From Streptomyces sp. CB02400 (GTDB taxonomy: Bacteria > Actinomycetota > Actinomycetes > Streptomycetales > Streptomycetaceae), in the NCBI RefSeq assembly GCF_001905725.1, contig NZ_LIWB01000010.1:57114-121113 (forward strand): DNA of 64,000 bases, given 5' to 3'. Positions 57,082 through 64,000 of the stretch are shown in pieces (position 1 is the first letter of the stretch; each line of letters opens with the position of its first letter). Below the pieces are notes generated by a model that did not search any database, was not told the DNA's origin, and saw only the letters and a list, made by a program, of their open reading frames with translations. The translations under genes and the position numbers were made by a program.

Positions 57082-58322
57082 GCAATCGGCGCCCCGGGCG
57101 CGCGGCCGTCACCGGCATCGGTGTGGTCGCGCCCAACGGACTGCGGACCGACGCCTACTGGAAGTCCGTCCGCGAAGGCCTCAGCGTGCTGGATCTGATC
57201 AGCCGCGAGGGCTGTGACCATCTGCCGCTCCGCGTGGCGGGCGAGGTCCGGGCCTTCGACCCGGCGGCCATCGTCGAGGACCGGTTCCTGGTGCAGACCG
57301 ACCGGTTCAGCCACTTCGCGATGGCCGCCGCCGCCCTCGCCCTCGACGACGCCGGACTCGGCGGCGAACCCGCCGATCCGTTCTCGGTCGGCGTGGTCAC
57401 CGCCGCCGGCTCGGGCGGCGGCGAGTTCGGCCAGCGCGAGCTGCAGAAACTGTGGGGGAAGGGCTCCAAGTTCGTCGGCCCCTACCAGTCCATCGCCTGG
57501 TTCTACGCCGCGAGCACCGGCCAGATCTCCATCCGCGGCGGCCTCAAGGGACCCTGCGGGGTGGTGGCGAGCGACGAGGCGGGCGGTCTGGACTGCCTCG
57601 CGCACGCGAGCCGGGCCGTGGGCCGCGGCACCGACGTCATGGTCGTGGGGGCCACGGAGGCGCCGCTGGCCCCGTACTCGATGGTGTGCCAGCTCGGCTA
57701 CCCCGAGCTCAGCACCCTCGACGACCCCGACCGCGCCTACCGCCCGTTCACCGAGAAGGCGTGCGGCTTCGTGCCCGCCGAGGGCGGCGCGCTGCTCGTC
57801 GTCGAGGACGAGTTCCGTGCCCGTGACCGCGGAGTGCCCGTACGGGCCACCGTGGCCGGCCACGCCGCCACGTTCACCGGGGCCTCCCGCTGGGCGGAGT
57901 CCCGGGAGGGCCTGGCCCGCGCGATCCGCGGCGCCCTCGACGAGGCGGGCTGCGCGCCGGAGGAGATCGACGTCGTGTTCGCCGACGCCATGGGCGTGCC
58001 CGCGGCGGACCGCGCCGAGGCGCTGGCGATCGCCGACGCGCTCGGCGCGCACGGCACCCGCGTCCCGGTCACGGCGCCCAAGACGGGCATCGGCCGCGCC
58101 CACTGCGCGGCGCCCGTGCTGGACACGGTGGCCGCGGTGCTCGCCATGGAGCACGGCCAGGTGCCCCCGACGCCCAACGTGTTCGACATCTGCCACGACC
58201 TCGACCTGGTGATGTCGCACGCTCGCCCCGCCGAGCTGCGCACCGCCCTCGTCCTCAGCAGGGGACTGATGGGCTCCAACGCGGCGCTGGTCGTGCGCCG
58301 CGGTGACGATTCCGCCCGGTAG
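57078..58322 (+). CDS. whiE-IV: Type II polyketide ketosynthase beta / chain-length factor (WhiE ORFIV-like)
   Basis: A 414-residue chain-length factor. The active-site Cys of ketosynthases is replaced: the aligned segment reads VVASDEAGGLDCLAH, with Glu167 where most CLFs have Gln. The catalytic His positions are also altered, as expected for a non-condensing partner. It sets polyketide length through the tunnel at the KS-CLF interface and was proposed to provide malonyl decarboxylation. It overlaps the KS-alpha stop (ATGA) and is followed by the ACP after 27 bases. Confidence 0.95.
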   Translation: MSNRRPGRAAVTGIGVVAPNGLRTDAYWKSVREGLSVLDLISREGCDHLPLRVAGEVRAFDPAAIVEDRFLVQTDRFSHFAMAAAALALDDAGLGGEPADPFSVGVVTAAGSGGGEFGQRELQKLWGKGSKFVGPYQSIAWFYAASTGQISIRGGLKGPCGVVASDEAGGLDCLAHASRAVGRGTDVMVVGATEAPLAPYSMVCQLGYPELSTLDDPDRAYRPFTEKACGFVPAEGGALLVVEDEFRARDRGVPVRATVAGHAATFTGASRWAESREGLARAIRGALDEAGCAPEEIDVVFADAMGVPAADRAEALAIADALGAHGTRVPVTAPKTGIGRAHCAAPVLDTVAAVLAMEHGQVPPTPNVFDICHDLDLVMSHARPAELRTALVLSRGLMGSNAALVVRRGDDSAR

Positions 58323-58349
58323 GAACGGGCGGGGAAGGAGCAGTCACCC

Positions 58350-58610
58350 ATGATCACCACCGAAGTGACCTTCGACGAGCTGGCCGCGCTGATGAAGCAG
58401 GCGGCCGGCATCACCGTCGACCCCGAGGAACTGAAGGACTCCGCGGAGTCCCCCTTCGACGTCTTCGGCCTCGACTCGCTCGGCCTGCTGGGCATCGTCG
58501 GCGAGCTGGAGAACCGGTACGGCGCGTCGCTCCCCCCCGACTCGGAGCGCTGCCGGACGCCGCGGGAGTTCCTGAACCTCGTCAACAGCACCCTCACGGC
58601 TGGAGCCTGA
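58350..58610 (+). CDS. whiE-V: Acyl carrier protein (WhiE ORFV-like)
   Basis: An 86-residue ACP with AAGGAG upstream of ATG 58350. Ser43 in VFGLDSLGLLGIV is the phosphopantetheine site. The acidic four-helix pattern fits type II PKS carriers. It completes the minimal PKS with KS-alpha and CLF. The cyclase gene starts 2 bases after its stop codon. Confidence 0.96.
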   Translation: MITTEVTFDELAALMKQAAGITVDPEELKDSAESPFDVFGLDSLGLLGIVGELENRYGASLPPDSERCRTPREFLNLVNSTLTAGA

Positions 58611-58612
58611 AA

Positions 58613-59095
58613 GTGGCCGGACACACCGAGAACAGCATCACCATCGACGCTCCCTTCGACCTCGTGTGGGAGATGACCAACGACCTGGAGAACTGGCCGC
58701 GGCTGTTCAGCGAGTACGCGTCCGTGGAGGTCCTCTCCCGCGAGGGGGCCACGACGACGTTCCGGCTCACCATGCACCCGGACGAGAACGGGAAGGTGTG
58801 GAGCTGGGTGTCGGAGCGCACCCCGGACCGGGAGAGGCGGACCGTCCGCGCCCGCCGGGTCGAGACGGGCCCGTTCGCCCACATGGACATCCTGTGGGAG
58901 TACGCGGAGCTGCCGGGCGGTGTGCAGATGCGCTGGGTCCAGGACTTCGCGATGAAGCCCGACGCCCCGGTCGACGACGACTGGATGACGGACAACATCA
59001 ACCGCAACTCCCGTACGCAGATGGCCCTGATCCGGGACCGGATCGAGCAGGTCGCCCGCGACAGCGAGAGCGCGTCCGTCGCGTCCTCGCGCTGA
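58613..59095 (+). CDS. whiE-VI: Aromatase/cyclase, SRPBCC family (WhiE ORFVI-like)
   Basis: A 160-residue single-domain aromatase/cyclase of the START/Bet v1 fold: ITIDAPFDLVWEMTNDLENWPRLFSEY (about residues 9-35), WSWVSERTPDRERRTVRARRVETGPFAHMDILWEY (about 63-97), WVQDFAMKP (about 107-115). It folds and aromatises the first ring of the polyketide on the ACP, as WhiE-ORFVI and TcmN do. It starts at GTG 58613, 2 bases after the ACP stop, with GGAG inside the ACP gene as ribosome site. Confidence 0.95.
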   Translation: MAGHTENSITIDAPFDLVWEMTNDLENWPRLFSEYASVEVLSREGATTTFRLTMHPDENGKVWSWVSERTPDRERRTVRARRVETGPFAHMDILWEYAELPGGVQMRWVQDFAMKPDAPVDDDWMTDNINRNSRTQMALIRDRIEQVARDSESASVASSR

Positions 59096-59131
59096 GCGCC
59101 GGCCCGCCCGGTCAAAGGAAGGACAGCCCCC

Positions 59132-59467
59132 ATGCACCACGCCCTCATCGTCGCCCGGATGAAGCCCGGTTCGGCGCCGGACATCGCCGACGTGTTCGCC
59201 GCCTCCGACCGGGGTGAACTCCCCCACCTGGTCGGCGTCAGCCGGCGCAGCCTCTTCCAGTTCGGCGACGACGTGTACCTGCACCTCATCGAGGCCGAGC
59301 AGGACCCCGCGCCGGCGATCGCGAAGGTCGCCGGACACCCCGAGTTCCGCAGCATCAGCGAGCGGCTGGAGGCGTACGTCAGCCCGTACGACCCGGCCAC
59401 GTGGCGCAGCCCCAAGGACGCCATGGCGCAGTGCTTCTACCGCTGGGAGAGCGGCGCCCGTTCCTGA
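59132..59467 (+). CDS. whiE-VII: TcmI-type polyketide cyclase (WhiE ORFVII-like)
   Basis: A 111-residue ferredoxin-fold cyclase starting at ATG 59132 behind AAGGAAGGA. The pattern HHALIVARMKPGSAPDIADVFAASDRGELPHLVGVSRR (about residues 2-39), FQFGDDVYLHLIEAE, HPEFRSISERLEAYVSPYDPATWRSPKDAMAQCFYRW is that of TcmI/WhiE-ORFVII proteins, which close later rings of aromatic polyketides. It is the last gene of the operon. A 15-bp hairpin terminator follows. Confidence 0.95.
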   Translation: MHHALIVARMKPGSAPDIADVFAASDRGELPHLVGVSRRSLFQFGDDVYLHLIEAEQDPAPAIAKVAGHPEFRSISERLEAYVSPYDPATWRSPKDAMAQCFYRWESGARS

Positions 59468-59475
59468 GCGGGAAA

Positions 59476-59524
59476 CCCCGAGGCCGCCGGTCCCGCGTCA
59501 GTCGCGGAGCCGGCGGCCTCGGGG
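59476..59524. terminator. Bidirectional terminator between the cyclase and methyltransferase genes
   Basis: CCCCGAGGCCGCCGG / CCGGCGGCCTCGGGG forms a perfect 15-bp stem with a 19-base loop between two convergent genes. Confidence 0.88.
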
Positions 59525-59542
59525 TTGTCGGCGCGCCCTCGG

Positions 59543-60571
59543 TCAGCCGGGGACGGTGCACTCGAAGGCGTGCAGATAGGCGTTGACCGGGCTGATGCCG
59601 TCGATGGCGAGGCCCGCGTCGGTCAGCCGGTCGACCATGCTCTGCCGGGTGTGCTTGGCGCCGCCGACGTTGAGGAGCAGCAGCAGGTCCATGGCGGTGG
59701 TGAACCGCATCGACGGGGTGTCGTCGACGAGGTTCTCGATGACGACGACGCGGGCCCCGGGCCGGGCCGCCGCGCGGACGCCCGCGAGCACCCGGCGGGT
59801 GCTGTCGTCGTCCCACTCCAGGACGTTCTTGATGATGTACACGTCCGCCCGGACGGGGACGCCCTCGCGGCAGTCCCGGGCCACGATGTCGACGCGGCCG
59901 GCGAGCGAGCCGCCCCGGCGCAGCCGGGGGTCGGCGTTCTCGACGACGCCCGGCAGGTCGAGCAGGGTGCCGTGGAGGTGGGGGTGCTTCTCCAGGAGGC
60001 TGGCCAGGACGTGTCCCTGGCCGCCCCCGATGTCCACGACGGAGGAGGCGTCGTCCAGGTCGAGCAGCAGGGCCACGTCGCGCGCGGACTGCTCGCTGGA
60101 CGTCGTCATGGCACGGTTGAACACATGGGCGGACTCGGGGGCGGACTCGTTGAGGTAGGTGAAGAACTCCCGGTCGTACACGTCCTCGAAGACGCCCCGG
60201 CCGGAGCGCACCGCCTCGTCGAGCCGCGGCCAGACGTTCCAGGTCCACGGTTCGGTGCACCACAGGGCGATGTACCGCAGGCTGTGCGGGTCGTCCTCGC
60301 GCAGCAGCCGGGACATCTCGGTGTGCTCGAAGGTGCCGTCGGGGTTCTCGGCGAAGACGCCCTGGCAGGACAGGGCGCGCAGCAGCCGCCGCAGGGTGTG
60401 CGGCTGGGTCTTCACCGCCGTCGCCAGGTCGTCGACGGTCATGGGGGTGTCGTCCAGCGCGTCCGCCACGCCCAGGCGGACGGCCGCGCGTACGGCGGCG
60501 GCGCACGCCGCCCCGAAAACGAGCTCCCGCAGCCGCATGGGCGGCGGGGGAGCCGGATCAACGGTGGTCAT
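59543..60571 (-). CDS. O-methyltransferase (acetylserotonin/TcmN-type family)
   Basis: A 342-residue SAM-dependent methyltransferase. The N-terminal winged-helix dimerisation domain (about residues 10-100: LGVADALDDTPMTVDDLATAV, TLRRLLRALSCQGVF) and C-terminal Rossmann domain have SAM motif VVDIGGGQGHVLASLLEKHP (about 188-207), RDCREGVPVRADVYIIKNVLEWDD (about 237-260) with no classical catalytic His at the HDW position, where LEWDDD is found, and ENLVDD. Such enzymes O-methylate aromatic polyketides. Being convergent with the spore-pigment operon, it probably tailors the pigment. Confidence 0.88.
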   Translation of the reverse strand: MTTVDPAPPPPMRLRELVFGAACAAAVRAAVRLGVADALDDTPMTVDDLATAVKTQPHTLRRLLRALSCQGVFAENPDGTFEHTEMSRLLREDDPHSLRYIALWCTEPWTWNVWPRLDEAVRSGRGVFEDVYDREFFTYLNESAPESAHVFNRAMTTSSEQSARDVALLLDLDDASSVVDIGGGQGHVLASLLEKHPHLHGTLLDLPGVVENADPRLRRGGSLAGRVDIVARDCREGVPVRADVYIIKNVLEWDDDSTRRVLAGVRAAARPGARVVVIENLVDDTPSMRFTTAMDLLLLLNVGGAKHTRQSMVDRLTDAGLAIDGISPVNAYLHAFECTVPG

Positions 60572-60620
60572 CCGTTGCCTCGCTTCTGCTGTCGTGCAGT
60601 CGGGGGGTGGGGCGGGCGGG

Positions 60621-61682
60621 TCAGCACATGCCCGCGGGCTCGGAGAGCGTGCAGGTGTTGTGGCTGAACGTGTTGTTCTCGGCGGTGTCCCGGTCGGCCA
60701 GGTCGGCGGGGCTGTTGCCGGTCACCAGGTTGTCGCGGATCTCGTTGCGCTCGCTGGGCGCGCCGACGAGGCTCTTGAAGAGCACGATGCCGCCGGAGAG
60801 CGGGGAGGTGCCCTTGTTGTCCTCGACCCGGTTGTAGGCGACCAGGGTCTCCTCGGCGCCGGTGAGGACGATGCCCGAGCCCTGCAGGAAGGGCAGCCGG
60901 GGCGTCTTGGGGCAGTACTTGTTGTTGGCGTGGATGTAGTTGTGCGTCACGCTCAGGTCGCCGGCGCGCGGCTTCGACTCGTCGCCGACCACGAAGACGG
61001 CGGCGCAGTTGCCGGTGGCCTCGTTGTGGTCGACGGTCAGGTTCCGCAGCCGGCGCACGGTGACGCCGACGCGGTTGCCGGCCATCCGGTTGTGGCTGAT
61101 CACGGTCTTCTCCGCGTCCCGGGCGCCTTCCTCGGTGTCGACGGTGTTGGCGACGAACAGTCCGGCGTCGCCGTTCTTCCGGACGAGGTTGTGGCTGAGC
61201 ACGCTGTGTACGGAGCGTTCCTCGGCGATGCCCCACTGGCCGTTCTTCTCCGCCAGGACGTACTTGACCTCCAGCCCGTCGGTGCCGGTGGCCCACAGCC
61301 CGTTCTCGGCGTATCCCCGCAGCGTCAGGGACCGTACGGTGACGTTCTCGACGGGGCTCTTGTCGGTGCCGGTCACACAGATGCCGTTGCCCGCCTTGGC
61401 GCAGGCGCTCTTGCCGGCTTCCTCGGCGGGCACCAGGACGGTGCGTCCGGCGCCGTGGCCGCGCAGGGTCACGTCCGGCTTCTTGATGTCGACGCTCTGC
61501 CGGTAGGTGCCGGGGGCGAGGAGGACGGTGTCCCCCGGCTTCGCGGCGTCCACGGCCTTCTGGATCGACTGGCCGGGCTGTACGCGGTGCACGGTCGGGT
61601 GGTGGGCCGACGGGGCGGCTCCCAGCCCCGCGGCCACGGCGGCGGCGGTACAGGCGAGAAGGGCGATGTGTCGTTTGTTCAT
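60621..61682 (-). CDS. Secreted right-handed beta-helix (NosD/pectate-lyase-like) protein
   Basis: A 353-residue exported protein with a signal peptide (about residues 1-25). VQPGQSIQKAVDAAKPGDTVLLAPGTYRQSVDI (about 33-65) is the classical cap of parallel beta-helix proteins, followed by many Asn-containing coils (SHNRMAGNRVGVTV, VDHNEATGNCAAVFV, THNYIHANNKYC, AYNRVEDNKGTSP, FSHNTCTLSEP). Five or six cysteines could give disulfides. The fold is shared by polysaccharide lyases, glycosidases and surface adhesins; no lyase catalytic residues can be assigned. It lies 92 bases downstream of a GH42 gene, with two identical palindromes in between. Confidence 0.87.
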   Translation of the reverse strand: MNKRHIALLACTAAAVAAGLGAAPSAHHPTVHRVQPGQSIQKAVDAAKPGDTVLLAPGTYRQSVDIKKPDVTLRGHGAGRTVLVPAEEAGKSACAKAGNGICVTGTDKSPVENVTVRSLTLRGYAENGLWATGTDGLEVKYVLAEKNGQWGIAEERSVHSVLSHNLVRKNGDAGLFVANTVDTEEGARDAEKTVISHNRMAGNRVGVTVRRLRNLTVDHNEATGNCAAVFVVGDESKPRAGDLSVTHNYIHANNKYCPKTPRLPFLQGSGIVLTGAEETLVAYNRVEDNKGTSPLSGGIVLFKSLVGAPSERNEIRDNLVTGNSPADLADRDTAENNTFSHNTCTLSEPAGMC

Positions 61683-61719
61683 GAGCCGAAGCTATGAGCG
61701 GGGGTGGGGCCCCGCCACC

Positions 61720-61767
61720 GGTGATCACCCGGGTGGGCCGATGCCCCCGCTCGACGGGTGATCACCC
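61720..61767. promoter_or_regulatory. Pair of GGTGATCACC operators
   Basis: GGTGATCACC occurs at 61720-61729 and 61757-61766 (the latter within GGGTGATCACCC), centres 37 bp apart, in the short gap before the beta-helix gene. Two copies about 3.5 helical turns apart suggest cooperative binding of a regulator. Confidence 0.6.
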
Positions 61768-61774
61768 GGCCGGC

Positions 61775-63784
61775 TCATCTCTCGTGGACGACGGCGACCT
61801 CCCCCGGCGGCAGGACGAACCGTCCGTCGACGTCGTGGTCGTGCAGCAGTTCGCGCCCGCGGGCCGGTACGTCGACGGGGTCGGGGGTGTGGTTGACGAG
61901 GAAGAGGAAACGGGAGCCGTCGTCGGCGTGCCGGCGTACGGCCTCGACTCCCGCGGGGAGGCCGGGGACCTCCGCGGTGACGCCCGCCTCGGCCAGGAGC
62001 GCGTCGACGACGCCGGCGGTGCCCGCCGCGTCCGGCCGGGTGGCGACGTACCAGGCGGCGCCCTCGCCGACGGTGTGCCGGGTGACGGCCGGCCCGCCCG
62101 CCAGGGGGCCGTCGGCCCAGGTGCGTACCGCCTCGGCTCCGGTCAGGTGGGTCTTCTCGGCCCACAGGTCGGCGCGGTTGCCGTCGTCCAGGGTGAGGAC
62201 CTCGTCCTCCCGCAGCGGGTGGAACTCCTCGCTCCGTACGCCCAGCAGCTCGCGGAAGGCGCCCGGGTACCCCCCGAGCCGGACGTGGTCGTTCTCGTCG
62301 ACGATCCCGCTGAAGAAGGTGATCAGCACGGAGGCGCCGGCCCGCGCGGCGGCGGCGACGCGGTCGGCGTCCGCGTCCGTGACGGTGTACAGGGTGGGTA
62401 CGACCACGGCGCGGTAGCCGGTCAGATCACTGTGTACGGAGGTGACGTCGACGGTGACGCCGCGCTCCCACAGCGCCCGGTACCAGCGCTGCACCTCCGC
62501 CTGGTAGTCCAGCACGCCGCTCGGCCGGCCCTCGGTCTCGACGGCCCACCAGGACGGGTAGTCGACGACGAGGGCCACGTCCGCGCGGACCCTGCTGCCC
62601 CGTACCGGGGCCAGGACGCCCAGCCGTCTGCCGAGTTCCACCGTGTCGCGGAAGACGTCGGTGTCGCGTCCGGCGTGCGGAACCATGGCGGAGTGGTACT
62701 TCTCGGCTCCGGCGGCGGACTGGCGCCACTGGAAGAACATCACGGTGTCGGCTCCCCGCGCCACATGGGTGAGGGAGTTGCGCAGCATCTCGCCGGGGCC
62801 CTTGGGCCGGTTGCGGGGCTGCCAGTTGACCGCCGAGGTGGAGTGTTCCATCAGCATCCACGGGTCGCCGCCGGCCACCCCGCGGCTGAGGTCGGCGGAG
62901 AACGCCAGCTCGATGTGGGCCCGCGGGTCGGCGGCGATCAGATAGTGGTCGTTGGCGACGACGTCCATGTCGGCGGACCACGAGAAGTAGTCCATCCACT
63001 TGGTGGCCGACGACATCATGAAGTTCGTCGTGGCCGGCACGTCGGGGGTGATCTCGCGCAGTACGTCGCGCAACTCGCGGTAGTGGGCGAGCAGTTCGTC
63101 GGAGGAGAAGCGGAAGAAGTCGAGCTGTTGGGTGGGGTTGACGAAGGTCGGCGACTGGAGCGGGGGCAGGATGTCGTCGAAGGTGTCGTAGCGCTGCGAC
63201 CAGAAGGCCGTGCCCCAGGCCGTGTTGAGCGCGTCGATCGTGCCGTAGCGCTTGTCCAGCCAGGCGCGGAAGGCGTCGGCCGCGGCGTCGGAGTAGTCGT
63301 GGGGGACGTGGCACCCGAGTTCGTTGTCGACGTGCCACAGGGCGAGCGCGGGGTGCTGCCCGTACCGCTCGGCCATCAGGCGCGTCATGCGCAGCGCGTA
63401 CCGGCGGAACACGGGGGACGACACGGCGTACGACTGGCGGGAGCCCTGGTGGAGGACGGTGCCGTCGGGCCTGCGGGGCAGGATCTCGGGGTGCTTGCGG
63501 GTGAGCCACGGCGGCGGGGAGGCCGTGGCGGTGGCCAGGGCGACACGTATGCCCGCGGCGTGCAGCCGGTCCAGTACGGTGTCGAGCCAGCCGAAGTCAT
63601 GAGCGCCCTCGCGCGGTTCGAGCATCGCCCAGGAGAAGATGCCGACGCTGAGGAGGTTGACGCCGGCCTCCTTCATCAGCTCGATGTCCTCGAGCTGGAC
63701 CTCCCGGCTCCACTGCTCGGGGTTGTAGTCGCCTCCGTATCCGAGGCCGGGGACCTGGAGCGGCCAGGGGCGGTGCGTGGGCAT
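61775..63784 (-). CDS. Beta-galactosidase GH42 (second copy)
   Basis: A 669-residue GH42 enzyme. The acid/base is Glu155 in LWHVDNELG and the nucleophile Glu313 in LMEHSTSAVNWQ; YGGDYNPEQWS and MFFQWRQSAAGAEKYHSAMVPHAG are family-typical. The Cys zinc cluster of the first copy is missing: the aligned segment reads GCHVPHDYSDAAADAF. There is no signal peptide, so it acts inside the cell on a beta-galactoside. Its sequence differs enough from the copy at 41874-43895 to suggest another substrate. It is not next to a transporter within this window. Confidence 0.94.
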   Translation of the reverse strand: MPTHRPWPLQVPGLGYGGDYNPEQWSREVQLEDIELMKEAGVNLLSVGIFSWAMLEPREGAHDFGWLDTVLDRLHAAGIRVALATATASPPPWLTRKHPEILPRRPDGTVLHQGSRQSYAVSSPVFRRYALRMTRLMAERYGQHPALALWHVDNELGCHVPHDYSDAAADAFRAWLDKRYGTIDALNTAWGTAFWSQRYDTFDDILPPLQSPTFVNPTQQLDFFRFSSDELLAHYRELRDVLREITPDVPATTNFMMSSATKWMDYFSWSADMDVVANDHYLIAADPRAHIELAFSADLSRGVAGGDPWMLMEHSTSAVNWQPRNRPKGPGEMLRNSLTHVARGADTVMFFQWRQSAAGAEKYHSAMVPHAGRDTDVFRDTVELGRRLGVLAPVRGSRVRADVALVVDYPSWWAVETEGRPSGVLDYQAEVQRWYRALWERGVTVDVTSVHSDLTGYRAVVVPTLYTVTDADADRVAAAARAGASVLITFFSGIVDENDHVRLGGYPGAFRELLGVRSEEFHPLREDEVLTLDDGNRADLWAEKTHLTGAEAVRTWADGPLAGGPAVTRHTVGEGAAWYVATRPDAAGTAGVVDALLAEAGVTAEVPGLPAGVEAVRRHADDGSRFLFLVNHTPDPVDVPARGRELLHDHDVDGRFVLPPGEVAVVHER

Positions 63785-63837
63785 GTGTTCCGTCCTTCCG
63801 GAGGGCTGTGCTTCCCGTGGGCTTCCCGTGGGCCGGC

Positions 63838-63859
63838 TGTGTGGCTACCACACATGTGG
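63838..63859. promoter_or_regulatory. Overlapping palindromes upstream of the second GH42 gene
   Basis: TGTGTGG-CTA-CCACACA is a perfect 7-bp inverted repeat (63838-63854), overlapped by CCACA-CA-TGTGG (63848-63859). Direct copies of ATGTGGCTG follow. The site is about 55-75 bp before the GH42 start and partly within the end of a probable upstream gene. Confidence 0.45.
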
Positions 63860-64000
63860 CTGGCGCATATGTGGCTGCGGCACCCGCCCGTGGTGTCCGT
63901 CGGGGAAGTGGATCTCCATCGTCCCATCTCCCGCCGCGTCGGCCAGGGTTGCGGTGGGCGGCGTCCGGGAGCCGCCGTGCACGGGAAACGGACGGGGCCG
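63845..64000 (-). CDS. Possible C-terminal end of a gene entering from the right
   Basis: On the minus strand one frame is open from the window edge to a TAG at 63845-63847, about 51 codons, with good G/C third-position bias over its first 39 codons (including GSRTPPTATLADAAGDG and MEIHFPDG). This looks like the tail of a protein whose start lies beyond the window. I do not recognise the family. If real, it would be upstream of the GH42 gene on the same strand. Confidence 0.4.
   Translation of the reverse strand, partial: RPRPFPVHGGSRTPPTATLADAAGDGTMEIHFPDGHHGRVPQPHMRQPHVW

Overview
The window is high-GC actinobacterial DNA with strong G/C third-position bias. Several hallmarks point to Streptomyces: a complete whiE-type spore-pigment polyketide locus, a LAL-type LuxR regulator, a SpoIIE-family phosphatase, DasR-like sites, a three-subunit dihydroxyacetone kinase and ABC sugar transport without its own ATPase. 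No tRNA, rRNA, CRISPR array, insertion sequence or phage gene was seen.

Region 1 (1-14.4 kb) is loosely packed with gaps of 400-800 bp. It carries redox and stress genes: the tail of an OsmC/Ohr peroxidase, a ferredoxin-reductase-type flavoprotein, an NmrA-like SDR, a YceI protein, a secreted alpha/beta hydrolase, an ECF sigma factor with a truncated C-terminal extension, a LAL regulator divergent from a fumarate-reductase-like flavoprotein, and a MarR-SDR pair with a palindromic operator.

Region 2 (14.4-40 kb) is dense. In order it holds dhaKLM, a secreted GH75 chitosanase divergent from a three-FN3 lipoprotein, a 215-bp MITE-like repeat, fadH-padR with a 20-bp palindrome, a PAS-GAF-SpoIIE phosphatase, a glutamine methyltransferase, a YedY-like molybdoenzyme with its flavoreductase, a CE7 esterase, a GntR regulator, a PadR-methyltransferase pair divergent from a SnoaL-like protein, a short second Rho behind a long pyrimidine-rich leader, a D,D-carboxypeptidase, a GntR-asparaginase pair, a fatty-acid desaturase and a crcB-DUF190-crcB fluoride-export operon.

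Region 3 (40-48.3 kb) is a galactan-utilisation locus. A secreted GH53 endogalactanase and a GH42 beta-galactosidase diverge from an operon for a binding lipoprotein, two permeases and a LacI repressor. Two LacI-type operators lie between them, one overlapping the -10 of a near-consensus promoter. The enzyme outside the cell would release galacto-oligosaccharides, the transporter would import them (probably with the shared ATPase MsiK) and GH42 would hydrolyse them.

Region 4 (48.3-64 kb) has a MarR regulator, an SseB-like protein, a long-form GAPDH and a conserved hypothetical protein. The whiE-type cluster follows: a divergent FAD hydroxylase, then SchA/CurD protein, cupin, KS-alpha, CLF, ACP and two cyclases, with a convergent O-methyltransferase. 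The end holds a secreted beta-helix protein, a second GH42 and probably the tail of one more gene. The most unusual features are the short Rho paralogue with its C/T-rich leader, the collagen-like insert in the spore-pigment hydroxylase, the MITE-like element, and a series of strong palindromic operators that can be paired with regulators in the window.
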